From assembly GCA_025935475.1 (NCBI GenBank), contig JAICVE010000009.1, positions 1 through 18,723 on the forward strand: a stretch of DNA of 18,723 bases, written 5' to 3'. Position numbers and translations under genes: made by a program. Below are positions 6,355 through 14,414 of this stretch, piece by piece. Each line of letters opens with the position of its first letter. The first letter of the stretch is position 1. Below the pieces are notes generated by a model that was given only the letters and a program-made list of their open reading frames with translations, was not told the origin of the DNA and did no database searches. Source of the DNA: Nitrospira sp. GTDB lineage: Bacteria > Nitrospirota > Nitrospiria > Nitrospirales > Nitrospiraceae.

Positions 6355-7356
6355 ATGAGGGCAATGGTTCTCGGGAACATCGGCGACGTGGCTGACGATC
6401 CTCTCGTTGTCCAGCATGTTCAGGTTCCCGAACCTGGACCCGGCGAGGTGCTCGTTGACGTCAGCGTGTGCGGCATCTGTCGAACCGATTTGCATGTGAT
6501 CGAGGGCGAGCTCGAGCGCCCGAAATTGCCGCTGATCCCGGGTCATCAGGCTGTCGGCATCATCAGCCGTGTCGGCTCTGGTGTGACGACCAGGCGGGCC
6601 GGCGAGCGAGTGGGCATCGCCTGGCTGCAGGGTACATGTGGACAGTGCCAATTTTGCAAAAGCGGCCGGGAAAATTTGTGTCTGGCAGCCCGCTTCACCG
6701 GCTATCAGGTCGACGGCGGTTACGCCGAATGTGCAGTGGTCCCGGCACCGTTTGCGTATCCGATTCCTCCGGCATTTTCCGATGAAGAAGCCGCGCCGCT
6801 CCTCTGCGCCGGCATCATCGGGTATCGCGCCTTGCGGCTCAGCCGGGTTCAGCCTGGGCAGCGGCTTGGCATGTATGGATTCGGTGCATCCGCCCACATC
6901 GCCATTCAAATCGCCCGCCATTGGGGATGTGACGTGTACGTGTGTTCGCTGAAGGCGGAACATCGGGCATTGGCTCTCGACATGGGCGCCGCCTGGGCGG
7001 GCGAAGCCTCGGAAGCCCCTCCCGTTCCGTTACATGGGTCGATTATCTTTGCGCCAGCCGGCGAACTGGTCGTGCCAGCCTTGCGCGCCTTGGAGCGCGG
7101 AGGGACTTTGGCGTTGGCGGGCATTCACATGAGCACGATTCCGCCGATCGACTATGATCGTGAACTCTTCGGCGAGCGGACAATTTCGAGTGTGACCGCC
7201 AACACGCGCCAGGATGGGATGGATCTTTTCCGGGAAGCGGCAGCAATCCCCATCAGGCCCCGGACGCAACGGTTTCCGTTGGCTCACGCCAATCGAGCGT
7301 TGCAGTGTTTGAAGGCCGGTGGGATCAACGGGGCGGGTGTGTTGGCCATCCATTAG
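6355..7356 (+). CDS. Zinc-binding alcohol dehydrogenase (TIGR02822-like)
   Basis: A medium-chain zinc alcohol dehydrogenase of about 333 residues. From MRAMVLGNIG the catalytic zinc ligands are Cys42 (CGICRTD), His64 in PGHQ and probably Cys151 in LLCAG. The structural-zinc cysteines are 95, 98, 101 and 109, and the Rossmann loop is YGFGASA (174-180). The blocks ENLCLAARFTGYQVDGGYAE, APLLCAGIIGYRAL and SVTANTRQDG are characteristic of the zinc alcohol dehydrogenase subgroup TIGR02822, whose members act on unknown alcohols or aldehydes. Note Gln65 where many relatives have Glu (GHE). This Gln also occurs in the subgroup as I remember it, so it is not a sign of decay. A GTG at 6319 would add 12 residues that do not look like the family, so the ATG at 6355 is preferred. 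No operon partner suggests a pathway. Confidence 0.93.
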   Translation: MRAMVLGNIGDVADDPLVVQHVQVPEPGPGEVLVDVSVCGICRTDLHVIEGELERPKLPLIPGHQAVGIISRVGSGVTTRRAGERVGIAWLQGTCGQCQFCKSGRENLCLAARFTGYQVDGGYAECAVVPAPFAYPIPPAFSDEEAAPLLCAGIIGYRALRLSRVQPGQRLGMYGFGASAHIAIQIARHWGCDVYVCSLKAEHRALALDMGAAWAGEASEAPPVPLHGSIIFAPAGELVVPALRALERGGTLALAGIHMSTIPPIDYDRELFGERTISSVTANTRQDGMDLFREAAAIPIRPRTQRFPLAHANRALQCLKAGGINGAGVLAIH

Positions 7357-7437
7357 AGATGTACAGAGACATAGAGACGTGGAGGACTCCAGCGTGCAGG
7401 GGCGTGCGAACAAGACCCTAGATGTTAGGATCGGGCG

Positions 7438-8025
7438 ATGCGCCGGCTGGTAAGACTGCTGTGCCTCGGGATAGTCGGACTTGGGATGGCAGATTCCTCG
7501 GTGGCACTGGAATTTACCGCCGACCAGATCACCAAGATCGATGGCAGGACTCATAAAGCATTCATCTATTACCGAGATCAAATGTGGCGCATTGAGCACC
7601 ACTCGCTCGGCCCCGTCAATGTCACGATTGTCCGAAAGGACAAACAGCAGGTCTGGCTGCTCCTGTCACGGATGAAGCATTTCAAAACGCTGCCCTATGA
7701 CGCCGAGCAGGACCTCCATGTCACACCGGGGCTCGAAGGGGAAATTCAACGACAGGAGATTGGGACGGAAGTGCGCGAAGGGCATCCCACGATCCTGTAC
7801 GAAGTGACGACAAGGCAGGGCGAGCATGTGGAGCAGTACTACCAATGGGTTGCGACCGACCTTCACTTTCCGATGAAGCTGGCCAAGAAAGACGGCAGCT
7901 GGATTGTCGAGTACCAACATGTAAAAATGCGATCCGTGTCCGACTATCTTTTTAACCTGCCGGTGAACTTTCAGCCGCTGGAGGAGTTCGACAAAGATCC
8001 AAGCGGCCAGCCGAAAGCACCGTAA
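7438..8025 (+). CDS. Periplasmic LolA-like / DUF4412-like protein
   Basis: A 195-residue protein with a Sec signal peptide (Arg-rich start, hydrophobic core, probable cut near the VALEF junction around 23-24). The mature protein is built of alternating strands with a pattern like LolA/LolB or DUF4412 outer-membrane-sorting-type beta barrels: FTADQITKIDGRTHKAFIYYRDQMWRIE at the start, then VWLLLSRMKHFKTLPY and a late FPMKL. I can see the fold resemblance but not an exact family, and I would not claim lipoprotein carriage. The gene lies 21 bases before the FGE-fold gene, which has a strong ribosome site, so the two are probably co-transcribed. That makes it a likely periplasmic partner or co-regulated neighbour of the FGE-fold protein. 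Confidence 0.85.
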   Translation: MRRLVRLLCLGIVGLGMADSSVALEFTADQITKIDGRTHKAFIYYRDQMWRIEHHSLGPVNVTIVRKDKQQVWLLLSRMKHFKTLPYDAEQDLHVTPGLEGEIQRQEIGTEVREGHPTILYEVTTRQGEHVEQYYQWVATDLHFPMKLAKKDGSWIVEYQHVKMRSVSDYLFNLPVNFQPLEEFDKDPSGQPKAP

Positions 8026-8046
8026 CAAGACCAGGGAGGATTCACA

Positions 8047-8979
8047 GTGAAAAGGGCGAGTCTCGCGGCCATGTTCGTCGGGGCGGTGTGTAGTGCAGGT
8101 CTAGCGGCCTGGGGGCTGGATGTTGCAGATGTGACGAGGGAATGGACGCCGGAAGGAAAGAAGATTGCCGCTGAACGGGCCAAGCTTCCGGCGCACGACG
8201 AAATGATCACAATCCCTGCCGGGATCTTCATCATGGGGAGCGACAGGAAGGTGGACCGCAATGCGTACCCGGCTGAGTTCCCGCAGCGAAAAGTATACCT
8301 CGACGCGTATGACATCGATAAGTATGAGGTGACGACGGTGCAGTTCTTAAAATTTGTTCTGGCAAGCAATCGCGATCCATTGATCGACTGGCAATACGAC
8401 GGCGGAAATTTTCAGGAAACGATGGCCAGCCACCCGGTCATGCACGTCTCATGGTTCGACGCCGAGGCCTATTGCCAATGGGCCGGCAAGCGCCTGCCGA
8501 CATCGGCCGAATGGGAAAAGGCTGCCCGTGGAGAGGACGGAAGAATCTATCCTTGGGGAAACGAACCGGCTGGGCTCAGCCGAGCCAACTTTGGCCGCAC
8601 GGGATTGTCAGGACCGGTGCGCGACCGTCCCGAGCGCTTATTGTTGTATCCCCCCATTATTTCGGTCGACAAGTATGAGAATTCAGTAAGCCCGTATGGC
8701 GTCTTTCAAATGGCCGGCAATGTGGCTGAATGGACGGCCGACTGGTATGACCAGAACTACTACAAGAAGGCGCCAGACCGGAACCCCAAGGGTCCAGAGA
8801 AGGGCACGCAGCGAGCCTTCCGGGGCGGGGGCTGGATCGACAGTACGCCTTCCGTGCGTCCGGCGCAGCGGAATGGCACCGAGCCTCACACCAAAATGAA
8901 CTGGCTTGGCTTTCGGTGTGCACGTGATGTCAAGGATCCGGCGGAGGCGTCTAAGCCGACCCAAACGAGTGCGCAATAG
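8047..8979 (+). CDS. Secreted FGE-sulfatase-fold (SUMF1-like) protein, no catalytic cysteine pair
   Basis: A 310-residue protein with a GTG start after the strong ribosome site AGGGAGGA, and a signal peptide about 1-21. The FGE-sulfatase domain covers about 52-293: IPAGIFIMGSD (56-66), KYEVTTVQF (92-100), PVMHVSWFDAEAYCQWAGKRLPTSAEWEKAARG (130-162), YPWGNEP (168-174), YGVFQMAGNVAEWTADWYD (217-235), RGGGW (259-263) and LGFRCAR (287-293). True formylglycine-generating enzymes have a cysteine pair after the Arg-Gly-Gly-Ser segment; here that stretch (264-275) has no Cys. The protein therefore belongs to the broad FGE-fold family but probably does not make formylglycine. Such proteins serve as binding or scaffold modules elsewhere. 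It converges on the HemD-fusion gene with an 11-base gap. Confidence 0.93.
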   Translation: MKRASLAAMFVGAVCSAGLAAWGLDVADVTREWTPEGKKIAAERAKLPAHDEMITIPAGIFIMGSDRKVDRNAYPAEFPQRKVYLDAYDIDKYEVTTVQFLKFVLASNRDPLIDWQYDGGNFQETMASHPVMHVSWFDAEAYCQWAGKRLPTSAEWEKAARGEDGRIYPWGNEPAGLSRANFGRTGLSGPVRDRPERLLLYPPIISVDKYENSVSPYGVFQMAGNVAEWTADWYDQNYYKKAPDRNPKGPEKGTQRAFRGGGWIDSTPSVRPAQRNGTEPHTKMNWLGFRCARDVKDPAEASKPTQTSAQ

Positions 8980-8990
8980 ACCGAGCCAGC

Positions 8991-10274
8991 TCAGGCTTCT
9001 GGTTGTTGAGGGACCTTGGCTTGCCGCAGGGTGTGGACTTTCTCGCTGAATTCCTTGACGAGAATGCCCATCTTCGGGTGTGAAGGCTCGAAATCGACCT
9101 GAAGGTCGTGGTGTTTGAGCCCTTCCGTCGCGGTAGGGCCGATGGATGCCACGACCATCTTTCTGCAGGCCTCTCTAAACGGTCCTACCGTATGGGCGCG
9201 CTCCGCCAGCTGCATGACGTGATCGATTTGGGCGGCATTCGTAATCATCATCGCGTCCATCGTCCCTTTGAGTACCTCCTCGATCGCCGCTTCAATCGGC
9301 CCGGTGTCTTCCGGAAGCGCCCAGCGATAGACGGGCACTGAAAATACCTCGGCGCCGCGTTTCTTCAAATCTTCGATCATCTCCGGCTTGGACACCCCGT
9401 ATTCCTGTATGGCGATTTTCAACCCTTGCACGGGGCGGTAGTAATCCAGAGTCGCGATCACGTCCTGCCAAGTGTTGGGCTCCGGCACCGTGATATTGGC
9501 CTCTAGACCCATGGCCTTCAGGACGGCCAATGGCTTCGGGCCGCGGGTGACCACGATGGTTTTCTTGAGTGCCTCGATGATTTCGGCGAGCGGGTAGCGC
9601 GCCTGCAGCACCTCAAACAGCGCCTTGGCTCCAACGCCTGTCATAAGGATTAAAAGGTCGACCTGATGGAGAATCAGTTTCACTCCGAAGCGAAAGACCG
9701 CGCCATTGTCTTGAAGGGGGATTGGAATTTCCCTCAGGGCCGGCACGACCAGCGGCTCTCCGCCATGCCGCCGGATCAGTCTCGCCATGTCCGTGGCCAT
9801 GCGGCTTTCAAAGGACAACACCCGTAACCCGTGAAAGTCCGTGGGGAGGGGCGGTGGCGGTGCCGGAGACGTTTCGGCCTGTGGCGTAGCGACTGCCTCA
9901 GGTTGCTGTGAAGGGGCGGGCTTGTCCGGTTCGCCGCAAATCGACAGGAGCGCCACAATATCGGATGCCTCTTCGAGCAGGGCTTGGATCGGCTGGTCCT
10001 GATCGGTGCCTGCCGCAGCGAGCAACTCGAGCCAAAAGACACAATCGTCGGCGTCACCCGAGGCGAGATTGCGGTTACGGTGAAAATCGTCCTCCGACCA
10101 GGCCCGGGCGAGCGCGCGGCAGTTCGCAGCGAGAGTGGTGGCTGCTTTCACCAGCGGCGTTTGAATGGCGAGGGTTTCCGGAGTCTTTGGAAGCGGGCCG
10201 CAGAGCTTAAGGATGCCGATAGCAAATTGTTTCGTCTTGTTTCTGAGCTGATCTGTCTGGTCCGATCCGGTCAT
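8991..10274 (-). CDS. Fusion: S23/IVP four-helix bundle domain + HemD-like uroporphyrinogen-III synthase domain
   Basis: A 427-residue, two-domain protein. Residues about 8-112 match the four-helix-bundle family of 23S-rRNA intervening-sequence proteins (PF05635 type): RNKTKQFAIGILKLCGPLPKT (11-31), the helix with VKAATTLAANCRALARAWSEDDF (42-64), DADDCVFWLELLAAAG (74-89) and LLEEASDIVALL (99-110). A Pro/Ala/Gln linker (113-146) follows. Residues 147-415 are HemD-like: LRVLSFESRMA (150-160), ILMTGVGAKALFEVL (209-223), VVTRGPKPLAVLKAMG (241-256), VPEPNTWQDVIATL (263-276), ALQ-type EYGVSKPE (291-298) and VVASIGPTATEGLKHHDL (374-391). HemD cyclises hydroxymethylbilane to uroporphyrinogen III for heme and siroheme, but this subtype (with NTWQDV) is often found in regulators, so catalysis is uncertain. 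It lies 45 bases after the FGE-fold gene on the same strand. Confidence 0.9.
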   Translation of the reverse strand: MTGSDQTDQLRNKTKQFAIGILKLCGPLPKTPETLAIQTPLVKAATTLAANCRALARAWSEDDFHRNRNLASGDADDCVFWLELLAAAGTDQDQPIQALLEEASDIVALLSICGEPDKPAPSQQPEAVATPQAETSPAPPPPLPTDFHGLRVLSFESRMATDMARLIRRHGGEPLVVPALREIPIPLQDNGAVFRFGVKLILHQVDLLILMTGVGAKALFEVLQARYPLAEIIEALKKTIVVTRGPKPLAVLKAMGLEANITVPEPNTWQDVIATLDYYRPVQGLKIAIQEYGVSKPEMIEDLKKRGAEVFSVPVYRWALPEDTGPIEAAIEEVLKGTMDAMMITNAAQIDHVMQLAERAHTVGPFREACRKMVVASIGPTATEGLKHHDLQVDFEPSHPKMGILVKEFSEKVHTLRQAKVPQQPEA

Positions 10275-10319
10275 GACACGGTTGTACCACGCGATGGTGC
10301 GGAGTCTCAGTGCAAATGA

Positions 10320-11132
10320 TTATTTCGCATCGCGGGCGCAGCGGAATCCGGTGGATTCGTTTCTGACGAACGGGTCGCTGTCGACGCGCGTGAAGATGCG
10401 CACGGTCGGCGTTTCGTTCTGCCAGCCTGATCCCCTGAGCACGCGCTTGGTGCCCGTCTCAGGCCCCTTCGGGTTCTTCTTCGGACTTTTCTCGTAGTAG
10501 TGGGCATCGTACCAGTCATTGACCCATTCCCATACGTTGCCAGCCATATCGTAGACGCCATATGGACTCTTGCCTGCTTCATAACTGCCAACCGGCATCA
10601 AGGTCTTCTCACCAATCCACTGTTGATTGTAATTAAGATGTTTGGCGGTGGGCTCCACATTGCCCCATGGAAAGCGCCAATCGTGGTTGCCTTTCGCGGC
10701 TTTTTCCCACTCAGCTTCGGTCGGCAGCCGTTTGCCTACCCATGTGCAATAGGCGGCAGCATCGGCCCAGTCCACGTTGACGACTGGGCGGTCGACGAGC
10801 ACCTCGGTAATTGCGTCTCCTTGCCAGAGGTTCCTGGTAGGATTCTTGGGATTCTGAGGTACGCGGTGCCCGGTGGCCTTGACGAAACCCAAGTAGTGCC
10901 CGTTGGTCACCTCGTACGCATCGATCTCAAAGCCGTCGAGATACACTTCATGTCGCGGATACTCGTCACGACCTCCATCGCGGTCTCCCGGCGGTACACC
11001 CATCGGGAACGGCCCGGCAGGGATCAAGACCATCGGAGGAGTCTCTGTTCCCGGCGACACTGGCTCCTTGCCGAACAGGACGTCGGGGACGAAGAAGAGT
11101 GTCCAGACAACGAATAGGAAAAGGAAAGGCAT
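10320..11132 (-). CDS. Second secreted FGE-sulfatase-fold protein
   Basis: From the ATG at 11132, backed by GAGGAG six bases away, the protein has 270 residues. The frame is open further, to an ATG at 11213, but those 27 residues do not look like part of the family, and residues 1-21 from 11132 form a clean hydrophobic signal. The FGE-fold domain spans about 34-267: IPAGPFPMG (37-45), AYEVTNGHYLGF (72-83), PVVNVDWADAAAYCTWVGKRLPTEAEWEKAAKG (116-148), FPWGN (154-158), YGVYDMAGNVWEWVNDWYD (191-209), RGSGW (233-237) and TGFRCARD (261-268). As in the FGE-fold protein at 8047, the catalytic cysteine pair after RGSGW is absent. Both carry the near-identical tract NPKGPE-x-GTx-R before the RGxGW block, so they are paralogs. 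It heads a minus-strand pair with the HemD fusion. Confidence 0.93.
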   Translation of the reverse strand: MPFLFLFVVWTLFFVPDVLFGKEPVSPGTETPPMVLIPAGPFPMGVPPGDRDGGRDEYPRHEVYLDGFEIDAYEVTNGHYLGFVKATGHRVPQNPKNPTRNLWQGDAITEVLVDRPVVNVDWADAAAYCTWVGKRLPTEAEWEKAAKGNHDWRFPWGNVEPTAKHLNYNQQWIGEKTLMPVGSYEAGKSPYGVYDMAGNVWEWVNDWYDAHYYEKSPKKNPKGPETGTKRVLRGSGWQNETPTVRIFTRVDSDPFVRNESTGFRCARDAK

Positions 11133-11232
11133 GAAGAACTCCTCTGTCTCTTGCGCAGACGCATGGTAACACATCGTCAATCCGAGCGGCAGCTTCAGGC
11201 CGAGCAGCTTCATGATGCGGGCGAAATTCAGT

Positions 11233-11262
11233 TTGACGGCGCTCTAGAGGCCCACCTACTAT
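11233..11262 (+). promoter_or_regulatory. Candidate sigma70 promoter for the VOC/MBL operon
   Basis: TTGACG (11233-11238, 5 of 6 to consensus) and TACTAT (11257-11262, 4 of 6) are spaced by 18 bases. This gives a start near 11269 and a leader of about 40 bases that includes the ribosome site GGAGGG before the GTG at 11309. It sits in the 176-base gap between the divergent FGE-fold and VOC genes. Matched by eye only. Confidence 0.45.
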
Positions 11263-11308
11263 ACGGCAGCAGGCATCAACAACAACTGAGGCCTGCGGAG
11301 GGAGTCTC

Positions 11309-11731
11309 GTGGATCGAGCCCTGCATCGAGGTTTTCGCCATGTGGCCTTGCGCGTCACAAACCTCGCGCGCTCTCGCGCGTTTTATGAGGGGCTCCTCGG
11401 AATGAAGGTCGTCTGGGAGCCAGATGTCGACAATGTGTATCTCAGCTCGGGAGACGACAACCTCGCGCTCCATCAAATCTCACAGGGCGAACTCGCCGCC
11501 TATCAGCCTCCGAAGGCACAGTTACTCGATCATATCGGCATCATTCTTGAGGATCCCGGTTCTGTTGATCGGATGTACCGGGAGATCGAGGTGAAGATCG
11601 TCTCGTTAGGCGGGGCGATTGCCAAGGCTCCGAAGCCACATCGGGACGGCAGCTATTCGTTTTATTTTTCCGATCCAGATGGAAACGTCATTCAAGCGCT
11701 GTACGAACCGACGATCAGTCAACGGGCCTAG
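11309..11731 (+). CDS. VOC superfamily (glyoxalase/bleomycin-resistance fold) protein
   Basis: A 140-residue two-module VOC protein with GTG start and a clear GGAGGG ribosome site. Module one starts at FRHVALRVTNLARSRAFYEGLLGMK and module two at LLDHIGIILED, ending with FYFSDPDGNVIQALYEP. Likely metal positions are His11 and His75, with Glu or Gln candidates at about 55 (His in LALHQI) and at Gln129, where many relatives have Glu (NVIQAL against NLIEL). That substitution means metal chemistry cannot be assumed. Family members include glyoxalase I, extradiol dioxygenases and antibiotic-binding proteins, so the substrate is unknown. The TAG stop is followed directly by the ATG of the MBL gene (TAGATG), so translation is probably coupled and the two products may act in one pathway. 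Confidence 0.93.
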   Translation: MDRALHRGFRHVALRVTNLARSRAFYEGLLGMKVVWEPDVDNVYLSSGDDNLALHQISQGELAAYQPPKAQLLDHIGIILEDPGSVDRMYREIEVKIVSLGGAIAKAPKPHRDGSYSFYFSDPDGNVIQALYEPTISQRA

Positions 11732-13363
11732 ATGAGCACGACCTGGACCAAGTTGCCACGCGAACACTTTCTGAGTCTTGCTCCCTGGTGTTGGGTGCAG
11801 CTGGAAAGCGCGGAGCCGCCAGGTCCCTTTCCCTTTGTCGGCGGACTTGCTCCTGACGTCGTCGCTGCCCTGCAAGAGGCCCACTCCCTGTTGGCCAGTT
11901 CGATCGATACCGCCATCAGCGACGTCTTCTCCAAGCGGGCGCCGGTCGACGATCCGGACCGCCAACGGCGGCTCGAAGACGCGTACGCCGAGGTCGTCAA
12001 CGCCCGTCCCTACCTGAGCCGGCACATTCGATGCGGCCGCAGGTCAGACGGAAGCTTCCAATGGGAACTGCCGTTCGAGCCGGCTACATCCTCGACCGTC
12101 ATGAACGGCGGACTGCGCATCTTCCATTCCGTCAAACGGCAAGCCATTCCGATCGGGTTCGATCAACGGCCGCTTGGGCCAATCGTCGGGAAGTTGATCG
12201 GTATGTTGGACGGGAGTCATCGGACGGAGGAGATCAATACCATCGTCGTGTCTGCACCCCGGGAGGCACAGCCGGTTCTTTCGCGTCTGATGGATCTCTT
12301 GCAACAGTATGAGTGCCTCAGCAGTTCGCCGGTCAGTATAATCCGGCAGCGATGGTTCGACGTCGTACAGGACCGAGAAACGGTTCATCTCGGGCATGCG
12401 GCGCTTCTGTATCGCCAACAGGACAATGTATTCCTGTTCGATCCCTGGCTCCTTCCCTGGTTTGCCGAATCGTCGGTGCCGTCGTTGTGGACCTCGCTTC
12501 TGCCCAAGCCTGCCGCGATCTTCCTCACGCATGACCACGACGACCACGTCGATCCACGCACCTTGCTCCACCTGCCGAAAGATACGCCCGTGATCGTGCC
12601 GAGCCGTCGAAACAAAAAGCAGTTCTTTTACGATTATTCGGCGCTCCTTCGAGAGTTGGGCTTCGGCCGGGTTGTCGAGCTGGCGCACGGAGATGTTTGG
12701 CCGTTCGAAGGCGGGACCATCGTCTCCGTCCCGTTCTATGGCGAAGATCCCTGCGATCTTGAGATGCCCCGCAACTGCTATTTGATCAGCGATCGCGGTC
12801 AGAACGTTTTGGTCCATGCGGACAGCGGCCCGACGAACGACGGACGATCGCCCTTAAAGGATGACGTGATTCGACAGTTAGTCGACAAATTCGGTCCGAT
12901 CCGGCTGGTGTTTGCTTCGCAGCAGCAATTGCTCGAGATCCGCAGTCTTGCTGCGCATGCCCCGTTGTCGCATCCGGGGAAATGGCTGGATGTCGGGGAG
13001 AATGGGTATCTCACGAACGGCTATCTGGCCGAGCTCTGTGCCACCGCCCGAGCCAACCTCTTCGTCTCCTATGCTACCGGCGGCGCCGATTGGTATCCGG
13101 ACCATCTCTCTTTCATGTTCAGCCAGCGCAATCCCGCCCGAACGGCATTGCTCACGGCCCATTGGGAGCCGCCCGAAACTCTCAAGACGCTTCTCGAACC
13201 CAACGGCTGCAGGTATCATTACGGACGCGCGCTCGAAGTGTTCAGCGACCGGGGTCTCGGAAACATCGAGATCCGGTCGGACATCGACAGACTCGGGCCA
13301 TTGAACCTGTATCGCGCCGCGCACGGCGAGCCGCCCTTCATGAAACAAGGCCGCGGAAATTGA
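11732..13363 (+). CDS. MBL-fold metallohydrolase with long N-terminal region
   Basis: A 543-residue protein. The C-terminal part from about residue 208 is a metallo-beta-lactamase fold: the strand WFDVVQDRETVHLGHAALL, the FDPWLLPWF loop (236-244), the metal motif THDHDDHVD (266-274, giving His267, His269, Asp271 and His272), and HADSG (362-366). The DPW-then-HDHxDH pattern resembles the group that includes CMP-sialic acid hydroxylase-type and UlaG-type hydrolases. The first 200 residues are unusual. Residues 146-192 (RPLGPIVGKLIGMLDGSHRTEEINTI then a leucine-rich helix) have the shape of a PqqD-like winged helix; 1-130 match nothing I know. It follows the VOC gene with no gap (TAGATG). The start is fixed by that overlap. 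The function, perhaps a lactonase or esterase, is not readable. Confidence 0.92.
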   Translation: MSTTWTKLPREHFLSLAPWCWVQLESAEPPGPFPFVGGLAPDVVAALQEAHSLLASSIDTAISDVFSKRAPVDDPDRQRRLEDAYAEVVNARPYLSRHIRCGRRSDGSFQWELPFEPATSSTVMNGGLRIFHSVKRQAIPIGFDQRPLGPIVGKLIGMLDGSHRTEEINTIVVSAPREAQPVLSRLMDLLQQYECLSSSPVSIIRQRWFDVVQDRETVHLGHAALLYRQQDNVFLFDPWLLPWFAESSVPSLWTSLLPKPAAIFLTHDHDDHVDPRTLLHLPKDTPVIVPSRRNKKQFFYDYSALLRELGFGRVVELAHGDVWPFEGGTIVSVPFYGEDPCDLEMPRNCYLISDRGQNVLVHADSGPTNDGRSPLKDDVIRQLVDKFGPIRLVFASQQQLLEIRSLAAHAPLSHPGKWLDVGENGYLTNGYLAELCATARANLFVSYATGGADWYPDHLSFMFSQRNPARTALLTAHWEPPETLKTLLEPNGCRYHYGRALEVFSDRGLGNIEIRSDIDRLGPLNLYRAAHGEPPFMKQGRGN

Positions 13364-13391
13364 CCATCGATCCGTTCATCGAGGACGCACT

Positions 13392-14414
13392 ATGACTTCA
13401 GGAAGACCGCTTACTCTTGTCACAGGCGCAGCCGGATTCATCGGGTTTCACGTCGCGCGGCGTCTCCTCGACCGTGGCGACCAGGTCATCGGTCTCGATA
13501 ATGTGAACGATTATTACGATGTCCGGCTCAAGGAGGCGCGTCTCGCTGAGTTGACCCCGCTGAACGGATTTCAGTTCGTCAAGCTCGATTTGGCGAATCG
13601 CCAGGGGATGAAGGAATTGTTCATCGAGTACCCGATCCGGCGCATCGTGCATCTCGCCGCCCAGGCCGGCGTGCGGTATTCGCTCGTCAATCCGCATGCC
13701 TATACCGACAGCAACATCGAAGGCTTCATGAACATCCTGGAAGGGTGTCGCCAGGTAAAAGCCGAGCACTTGGTCTACGCATCGTCAAGTTCCGTCTATG
13801 GCGGCAATACTCACATACCATTCTCCGTTCATGACAATGTGGATCACCCCGTCTCGCTGTACGCGGCAAGCAAGAAGGCCAATGAACTGATGGCGCACTG
13901 CTATGCACATCTGTACCGCATTCCTTGCACGGGATTGCGGTTCTTCACGGTGTACGGACCCTGGGGACGACCTGATATGGCGCTGTTTCTGTTTACGAAA
14001 GCCATTCTCGAAGGGCGACCGATCGAAGTGTTCAATCACGGGAAGATGCGGCGGGATTTCACCTATGTTGACGACATCGTTGAGGGGGTGGTTCGGACCC
14101 TCGATCATACGGCCCAGCCGAACCCGGCGTGGTCGAGCGACAAGCCGGATCCCGGAACCAGTTCAGCACCCGCTCGGATTTACAACATCGGAAATCACCA
14201 ACCGGTGGAGCTTCTGCACTTCATTGAGGTCTTGGAACGGACCCTGGGGAAGAAGGCGGATATGACGCTCATGCCGCTGCAGCCGGGCGACGTGCCTGCG
14301 ACCTATGCCGACATCGAGGACTTAGACCGCGATGTCGGCCTCAAGCCCTCCACGCCGATCGAAGTAGGAGTTCCTCGCTTCGTCGAATGGTATAGGAGCT
14401 TCTACAAGGTGTGA
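13392..14414 (+). CDS. NAD-dependent epimerase, UDP-glucuronate 4-epimerase-like
   Basis: An extended short-chain dehydrogenase of 340 residues with TGAAGFIG (11-18) for NAD, the block AAQAGVRYSLVNPHAY (89-104), the ASSSSVYG segment (130-137, catalytic Ser near 132) and YAASK (157-161, Tyr157 and Lys161). The block AQAGVRYSL plus DSNIEGFMNILEGCR is the signature of UDP-glucuronate 4-epimerases (LpsL/WbnF/GAE-type), which make UDP-galacturonate for surface polysaccharides. FYKV at the end and the RRDFTYVDDIVEG segment (about 219-231) also fit. It begins 28 bases after the MBL gene with a GAGG ribosome site, so it may be in the same transcript, but the biochemical link is unclear. Confidence 0.92.
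   Translation: MTSGRPLTLVTGAAGFIGFHVARRLLDRGDQVIGLDNVNDYYDVRLKEARLAELTPLNGFQFVKLDLANRQGMKELFIEYPIRRIVHLAAQAGVRYSLVNPHAYTDSNIEGFMNILEGCRQVKAEHLVYASSSSVYGGNTHIPFSVHDNVDHPVSLYAASKKANELMAHCYAHLYRIPCTGLRFFTVYGPWGRPDMALFLFTKAILEGRPIEVFNHGKMRRDFTYVDDIVEGVVRTLDHTAQPNPAWSSDKPDPGTSSAPARIYNIGNHQPVELLHFIEVLERTLGKKADMTLMPLQPGDVPATYADIEDLDRDVGLKPSTPIEVGVPRFVEWYRSFYKV

Noticed and set aside
6061..6963. A 300-residue minus-strand open frame
   Set aside because: It lies antisense to the YceI remnant and the zinc alcohol dehydrogenase, has no recognisable motif, and such long shadow frames are common in GC-rich coding DNA.
8047..8979. True sulfatase-activating formylglycine-generating enzyme
   Set aside because: The cysteine pair needed for catalysis is missing after the RGGGW segment, and no sulfatase gene is nearby.
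11133..11213. Extended N-terminus of the second FGE-fold protein starting at 11213
   Set aside because: The ATG at 11132 has a GAGGAG six bases away and begins a clean signal peptide; the extra 27 residues add nothing family-like.
12044..12817. A 257-residue minus-strand open frame inside the MBL gene
   Set aside because: It is antisense to a strongly supported gene and has no motif or ribosome site.
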